DNA of 37,005 nucleotides, from assembly GCA_016929655.1 (NCBI GenBank), contig JAFGIJ010000090.1, positions 1 through 37,005 of the forward strand. Direction: 5' to 3'. The notes under the pieces were generated by a model. It was not told the DNA's origin, did not search any database, and saw nothing but the letters and a program-made list of their open reading frames with translations. The translations under genes were made by a program, and so were the position numbers. Source of the stretch: Clostridia bacterium (lineage in GTDB: Bacteria; Bacillota; Clostridia; DUPQ01). Shown here piece by piece: positions 33,077 to 37,005 of this stretch (positions are counted from its first letter, which is position 1; every line of letters begins with the position of its first letter).

Positions 33077-33105
33077 ATTTTATTCAATGCAGACTTCACT
33101 GTCAA
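33077..33105 (-). promoter_or_regulatory. promoter of lysA
   Basis: A perfect TTGACA (33100-33105), which contains the TGA stop of the acyl-CoA ligase gene, is 17 bp from TAAAAT (33077-33082) on the minus strand. The -10 ends 26 nt before the lysA GTG. Confidence 0.8.
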
Positions 33106-34790
33106 TCTTTTTTATTGTGTCTCTTAATCTTCTTTGTTGTGGTTTTTTCAAATTCATCTTCCCGTATATGAAAAATCCTGATCCTTTTGAATGTAGGTAA
33201 CTTCTTATTTATCTTCTTTATTTCATCACCTATAATCTTTTTAATTTCATCCATACTTGGTAAATGGTCAGCGATGGTTTCCTTGATGCTTTCGAAATTC
33301 GGAACAATATGCGCTTGTATGAAATTCTCTTTGGTTATATCCTCTTCGCTGTCGGATACTACAGATTCAAGGATGAATGGACTGTTATTAAGATATTCCT
33401 CCAGTTCCTCCGGGAAAATGTTTTTTCCTGTTTTTGTAACTATCAGATTTTTCTTCCTGCCTGTAATTGTATAGAATCCATCCTTGTCCACTTTTCCGTA
33501 GTCTCCTGAATGAAGCCAGCCGTCAACTATTGTTTTTGCTGTTTCTTCGGGCATGTTGTAATACCCAAGCATTACATGGGGACCTTTTATTAAAATTTCA
33601 CCGATCCCATCCTTATCCGGATTATCAATTTTCATTTCATAGCCCGGCAAAGCCATTCCAAGGGCACCATGCTTGTAGAATTTCTCAGGGTTTCCGGCTG
33701 TGCATGGAGAGCATTCCGTCATACCATATCCCTGAAGAATTGGCAGACCCATCTTGTCAAAGGATCTTGAAACACTTGGGCTAAGAGCTGATGCACCGCT
33801 TATTATATGATGTACTCTTCCACCTAGACTAGCATGCACTGTCTTGAATATCTTACGCCTGGATTTAACATTAAGAACAGATGCAATTGCCAGCAATAAA
33901 TTGAAGACAATCTTCTTGACCGGGGAAGCTTCGGCTTTTTTCATAATCTTGCTGTGAACATTCTCGATGATCAAGGGTACTATTACCAGTATTGTGGGTT
34001 TTGTTTCCCTGATGTTTTCTGCTATGAACTTAAGCCCTTCACAGAATGCAACCGTACCGCCGGAACCAATGATTGTAAGAAATCCGCAGGTACATTCAAA
34101 GGTATGGTGAATCGGAAGAATTGACAGTGAAAGGTCTCCGGGCACAATTTTCAGAATTGATTTCATTGCAGCAACGTTTGAAGTCAAATTACTATGGCAT
34201 AGCATAACTCCTTTGGCAACACCTGTTGTCCCGGATGTAAACAAAAGCATGCTCATGACATCCGGGTCTATTTCTGCGTTCAGGAATTCCATGTTTCCAT
34301 CTGCCAGCAGTCCCCTGCCTTTTTCAATGAGTTTTGGATACGAGATATCCCCCGTCTCATCCATGGGAATCTGATAAACAAGGTTTTCACATACCTGGGC
34401 GATTTTTTTAATCTTTGAAGTCTGCTTGCCTGAAAATACGACGGCCTTTAACCCCGATTCCCTGCACAGATAAATCAATTCATCTGTACTGAGTTCCTTG
34501 TCAAGTGGAACAATAACTCCGGTTCCATTTACCGTAGCCATATACGTAACACACCACTCGTACCTATTTTCACCGATAACACCTATTTTTTCATTTTTTA
34601 AGCCCATATCTATGAATGCAGTACCAAGCGCATTTACATCTTCCTGAAATTGCCTGTATGTTGTGGGCTCATATTTTCCATCGATTTTACTAAGAAAAGC
34701 ATTGGAATCCGGATTAGCTTCCACTACCTTACCCAGAAACTCCCTGAGATCCCTTTTTGGGGTCTCATCATAAAATATATTTTTCTTCAC
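33102..34790 (-). CDS. AMP-dependent (long-chain) acyl-CoA synthetase
   Basis: This 562-residue adenylate-forming enzyme activates a carboxylic acid, probably a fatty acid, to acyl-CoA. The ATP loop is MLLFTSGTTGVAKGVML, followed by the adenylate-binding GYGMTECSP and the hinge/C-terminal motifs GWLHSGDYGKVDKDGF, TGRKKNLIVTKTGKNIFPEE. The start chosen is GTG 34790, with a 4-nt overlap (GTGA) with the serS stop. The upstream ATG 34817 lies within serS and has no better site. Weak hydrophobic segments in the middle fit membrane association typical for FadD-like enzymes. Co-transcription with serS places it under T-box control. Substrate chain length is not readable. Confidence 0.88.
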   Translation of the reverse strand: MKKNIFYDETPKRDLREFLGKVVEANPDSNAFLSKIDGKYEPTTYRQFQEDVNALGTAFIDMGLKNEKIGVIGENRYEWCVTYMATVNGTGVIVPLDKELSTDELIYLCRESGLKAVVFSGKQTSKIKKIAQVCENLVYQIPMDETGDISYPKLIEKGRGLLADGNMEFLNAEIDPDVMSMLLFTSGTTGVAKGVMLCHSNLTSNVAAMKSILKIVPGDLSLSILPIHHTFECTCGFLTIIGSGGTVAFCEGLKFIAENIRETKPTILVIVPLIIENVHSKIMKKAEASPVKKIVFNLLLAIASVLNVKSRRKIFKTVHASLGGRVHHIISGASALSPSVSRSFDKMGLPILQGYGMTECSPCTAGNPEKFYKHGALGMALPGYEMKIDNPDKDGIGEILIKGPHVMLGYYNMPEETAKTIVDGWLHSGDYGKVDKDGFYTITGRKKNLIVTKTGKNIFPEELEEYLNNSPFILESVVSDSEEDITKENFIQAHIVPNFESIKETIADHLPSMDEIKKIIGDEIKKINKKLPTFKRIRIFHIREDEFEKTTTKKIKRHNKKD

Positions 34791-36067
34791 TTTGATATCA
34801 TTTCCTTTCCAAACCATTTAACCAGTACCTTAGGTACCAGTACACTTCCGTCCTGCTGTTGGAATTGTTCTACTATTGCCGGAAATATTCTTGATGTTGC
34901 GAGACCTGATGCATTGAGTGTATGTAGGAAATCATTCTTACCATCTTCTGTTTTCCTATACCTGATTTTCCCTCGTCTCGCCTGGTAATCGCGTGCGTTT
35001 GATGCAGAACTTACTTCTTTATATATACCCATACTAGGTATCCATACCTCAATATCATATGTCTTTGCCATGGAATGGCTTACATCTCCTGCAGCCAGTT
35101 TGGTTGTACGGTAATGCAACCCAAGTCCCTGCATCAGTTTTTCCGCTTTTCCTACCAGTTCTTCAAGGGCTTCATCACTTTTTTCAGGTACCGTATACTG
35201 GAACATTTCAATTTTGTTGAACTGATGTCCCCTTATCATTCCCCGTTCTTCAGCCCGATAGCTTCCGGCTTCTTTCCTGTAACATGGAGTATAGGCAAAA
35301 TATTTCCTCGGAAGTGATTCTTCAGGAAGTATCTCATCCCTGTGCACATTGATAAGTGCAGTTTCAGCCGTGGGCAGCAGGAATTGATGCTCATCCTTGT
35401 CATCATCATTTTCAAGGGCAAATACATCTGCTGCAAATTTCGGGAACTGGCCGGCAGTATATCCACATGCGTGTCCAAGTATATGCGGAGGAAGAAGAAA
35501 CTCATATCCATCTTTTAGATGTTCCTCTATGAAATAGTTTAACAATGCCCATTCAAGAACAGCTCCGTCTCCCCTATACAGCCAGAACCCATTCCCGGAT
35601 ATCTTGGTTCCGCGTTTATAATCAATGAGTCCTAGATTTTCACAAAGGTCAACATGATTTCTTATTTCAAAATCAAACTCAGGCTTACTTCCCCAGGTTC
35701 TTATGACTTCATTCTTTGCTGCATCCCCAGGAATAACGTCTTCATCAGGAATATTCGGAAGGACTTCCATGAATTCCTGAATTTTTTTCTGGCAAATGGC
35801 AGTACTTGCTTCCATATCCTTTATTGAATCAGAAAGCTCCTTCATTTTAACAAAGGTCTTAGTTACATCTTCACCTAACTTTTTAAGTTTTGGAATTTCT
35901 GAAGAAACGGTATTTTTTTCAGCTTTCATCTGCTCACAGGCAAATATAAGGCTCTTCCTTTCATCATCCCATTCAATCAATTGCTGAAAGTCAACCACAA
36001 AACCTCTTTTAGCCATGGCTTTCGTGACTTCCTCAGTGTTTTCTCTGATCCTCCTGATGTCAAGCAT
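34787..36067 (-). CDS. serS: seryl-tRNA synthetase
   Basis: This 426-residue class II synthetase charges tRNA-Ser. The N-terminal long coiled-coil arm (about residues 30-110) binds the variable arm of tRNA-Ser. Motif 2 is in PCYRKEAGSYRAEERGMIRGHQF and motif 3 in LNASGLATSRIFPAIVEQFQ. The start is ATG 36067, with GGAGG 6 nt upstream; the preceding in-frame GTG is less likely. A serine T-box leader precedes it. The C-terminal tail reads LVPKVLVKWFGKEMISK. It is translationally coupled to the acyl-CoA ligase by a 4-nt overlap. Confidence 0.95.
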   Translation of the reverse strand: MLDIRRIRENTEEVTKAMAKRGFVVDFQQLIEWDDERKSLIFACEQMKAEKNTVSSEIPKLKKLGEDVTKTFVKMKELSDSIKDMEASTAICQKKIQEFMEVLPNIPDEDVIPGDAAKNEVIRTWGSKPEFDFEIRNHVDLCENLGLIDYKRGTKISGNGFWLYRGDGAVLEWALLNYFIEEHLKDGYEFLLPPHILGHACGYTAGQFPKFAADVFALENDDDKDEHQFLLPTAETALINVHRDEILPEESLPRKYFAYTPCYRKEAGSYRAEERGMIRGHQFNKIEMFQYTVPEKSDEALEELVGKAEKLMQGLGLHYRTTKLAAGDVSHSMAKTYDIEVWIPSMGIYKEVSSASNARDYQARRGKIRYRKTEDGKNDFLHTLNASGLATSRIFPAIVEQFQQQDGSVLVPKVLVKWFGKEMISK

Positions 36068-36106
36068 CACACACCTCCATAATATTTTTCAGTGGTTTTT
36101 GCGCAC

Positions 36107-36315
36107 AAAAAACCGTCCCCTACATGGGACGGAAATATCCGCGGTGCCACCCAATTTAATCAATGATTCCCTCAAACATGATAACCGTCTGTACGGCCGG
36201 TCTTTTCAACCGGATTCTCCGGGAATGGATTCACATGCCATGTGTCGACGGTTTTCACCAAACACCGCCTCTCTTTGCACACCATGTCAGGTTACTTTTC
36301 CCCCTCATGGAATTG
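36107..36315 (-). promoter_or_regulatory. T-box riboswitch (serine) upstream of serS
   Basis: The minus-strand leader contains the T-box core TTGGGTGGCACCGCGG (36139-36154), which pairs with the NCCA end of uncharged tRNA. A terminator follows: stem CCGTCCC/GGGACGG (36126-36132 with 36113-36119) and six T residues (36107-36112). Further upstream are AGAGAG (36269-36274), the kink-turn type motif of stem I, and a candidate specifier GAA-TCC-A with the serine codon TCC at 36227-36229. GGGAA (36298-36302) can pair with TTCCC (36221-36225) to form the base of stem I. Uncharged tRNA-Ser should allow serS transcription. Confidence 0.92.
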
Positions 36316-36321
36316 AAATAA

Positions 36322-36350
36322 ATTATACAGCAGCTTATTTTATTCGTCAA
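36322..36350 (-). promoter_or_regulatory. promoter of the serS T-box operon
   Basis: TTGACG (36345-36350) and a perfect TATAAT (36322-36327) on the minus strand are 17 bp apart. Transcription would start near 36315, at the 5' end of the T-box leader. Confidence 0.85.
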
Positions 36351-36371
36351 TTGCATTTCAGATAGAAAACC

Positions 36372-36447
36372 TCACCCATCCGGCCCAACTTCGATACACT
36401 TTATGGGTGAATATCCCGTTTCATGCAAACACCTCTGAGGTATTTGC
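36372..36447. other. two unexplained hairpins in the serS/yip1 divergent region
   Basis: Stem tcacccat/atgggtga (36372-36379 with 36403-36410) has a 23-nt loop. A second, tighter hairpin, GCAAAcACCT-ctg-AGGTaTTTGC, spans 36425-36447. Both lie upstream of the serS promoter and of the plus-strand promoter at 36470. No riboswitch family was recognised. They may be protein-binding sites or a small RNA. Confidence 0.4.
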
Positions 36448-36469
36448 TCGATTTTACTATATCTTGTGA

Positions 36470-36498
36470 TTGCACCGGCAAATAAAAACTTTTATAAT
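36470..36498 (+). promoter_or_regulatory. promoter of the Yip1-family gene
   Basis: TTGCAC (36470-36475) and a perfect TATAAT (36493-36498) are 17 bp apart, with the gene start 20 nt downstream. The -10 box and spacing make this a convincing sigma-A promoter. Confidence 0.75.
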
Positions 36499-36517
36499 GT
36501 ATATGAGGGTTAATTGT

Positions 36518-37005
36518 ATGAATAAAAGTGAAAAAAGTATCAAATTGACTGATGGAGCAATCAAGCGGTTTCTGCTATTTGCATTGAATCCTGCCGAGAT
36601 TTTCAGAGATAAGAAACCTTACAATTGGTTTCTGTTTCTTATTTACCCGGCTCTCGGGTGGATGATCTTCTTTTTACAGGTTGGACTGGACAAGTTTTCC
36701 GGTTTCAGGGTATTCATTACCATGATTCTCGGACTTGTTATCGGATATGTTGCTGTGGGAGTCATAGGTTTTATCATAGCCTTTATTTTGGCAAGGCTCG
36801 GTATGGACATCCGGGCAGACCAGGTAATCACTTTGATTTCAATGTCACATACCTATATGATTTTTTCAGTAATTTTAGGCTTGATATACCGAATTTTCGG
36901 AAGCAGTTCTGCATCTGCATTTGGGATTACAGGGCTTCTTTGTACATTACTTCCCATATATGCAGGAATAAGGATACTTGGTAAAGACAAAGCTTTCCTG
37001 CCTCC
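36518..37005 (+). CDS. Yip1-family membrane protein (3' end outside window)
   Basis: The frame is open from ATG 36518 to the window edge, giving 162 complete codons. GAGGG lies 8 nt upstream of the start. The protein begins MNKSEKSIKLTDGAIKRFLL, followed by FALNPAEIFRDKKPYNWFLF, the N-terminal signature usual in Yip1-family proteins. Several transmembrane helices follow (LIYPALGWMIFFLQVG, ITMILGLVIGYVAVGVIGFI, MSHTYMIFSVILGLIYRIFG, FGITGLLCTLLPIYAGIRIL). The role of bacterial Yip1-like proteins is unknown. The neighbouring genes give no clue, as the gene is divergent from serS. Confidence 0.75.
   Translation, partial: MNKSEKSIKLTDGAIKRFLLFALNPAEIFRDKKPYNWFLFLIYPALGWMIFFLQVGLDKFSGFRVFITMILGLVIGYVAVGVIGFIIAFILARLGMDIRADQVITLISMSHTYMIFSVILGLIYRIFGSSSASAFGITGLLCTLLPIYAGIRILGKDKAFLP

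Noticed and set aside
36372-36447. A known riboswitch upstream of the Yip1-family gene
   Set aside because: No conserved core of a riboswitch class I know was found, and the hairpins lie upstream of the plus-strand promoter.

Overview
The window reads as chromosomal DNA from a low-to-moderate-GC, Gram-positive anaerobe of the Clostridia type. The evidence is strong AGGAGG-type ribosome binding sites, a T-box leader on serS, an asp23-amaP-nusB-xseA-xseB-ispA-yuiD operon, and a short CD1247-type protein after efp. GTG and TTG starts with 1-26 nt gene overlaps are common. No tRNA, rRNA, insertion sequence, phage gene or CRISPR array was seen. Almost everything is on the minus strand. The only plus-strand genes are a truncated CapA-like lipoprotein at the left edge, an S41 peptidase in the middle, and a truncated Yip1-family membrane protein at the right edge.

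Reading the minus strand from right to left, the housekeeping blocks are: (1) a serine T-box leader, serS and an acyl-CoA ligase; (2) lysA with its own promoter and terminator; (3) cca, whose promoter lies inside the lysA terminator; (4) a GntR/FadR regulator and citrate synthase, with a perfect 24-bp palindrome over the -10 box; (5) efp and a 70-aa CD1247-like protein; (6) asp23, amaP, nusB, xseA, xseB, ispA, yuiD and an unusual lipoprotein that joins a penicillin-binding/beta-lactamase-like domain to a PQQ-type beta-propeller.

Accessory metabolism sits between and after these blocks. Behind efp is an overlapping cassette: URO-D-like protein, ThuA-like protein, Gfo/Idh/MocA oxidoreductase and DUF2156 protein. 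This gene mix is common in carbohydrate-linked clusters, but the substrate cannot be read here. At 6967-15893 is a redox and hydrolysis island: an Old Yellow Enzyme/GltD fusion with twelve iron-sulfur cysteines, a short-chain dehydrogenase, a fumarate-reductase-type flavoprotein, an M14 carboxypeptidase-like protein, and the 5-oxoprolinase subunits PxpA, PxpB and PxpC. At the left end an operon holds a DUF2007 membrane protein, a heparinase II/III-type lyase with a zinc-finger-like insert, a GH78 alpha-L-rhamnosidase and an acyl-ACP thioesterase-like protein. Neither polysaccharide enzyme has a signal peptide, so both probably act in the cytoplasm on imported oligosaccharides.

The most striking non-coding element is a 103-bp block at 16035-16137, between the terminator of the asp23-ispA operon and the promoter of the redox island. 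It has four head-to-tail 19-bp repeats, a perfect 34-bp palindrome at one end, and 25-bp inverted termini. The best candidates for something undescribed are the redox/oxoproline island with this repeat block in front of it, and the PBP-propeller lipoprotein.
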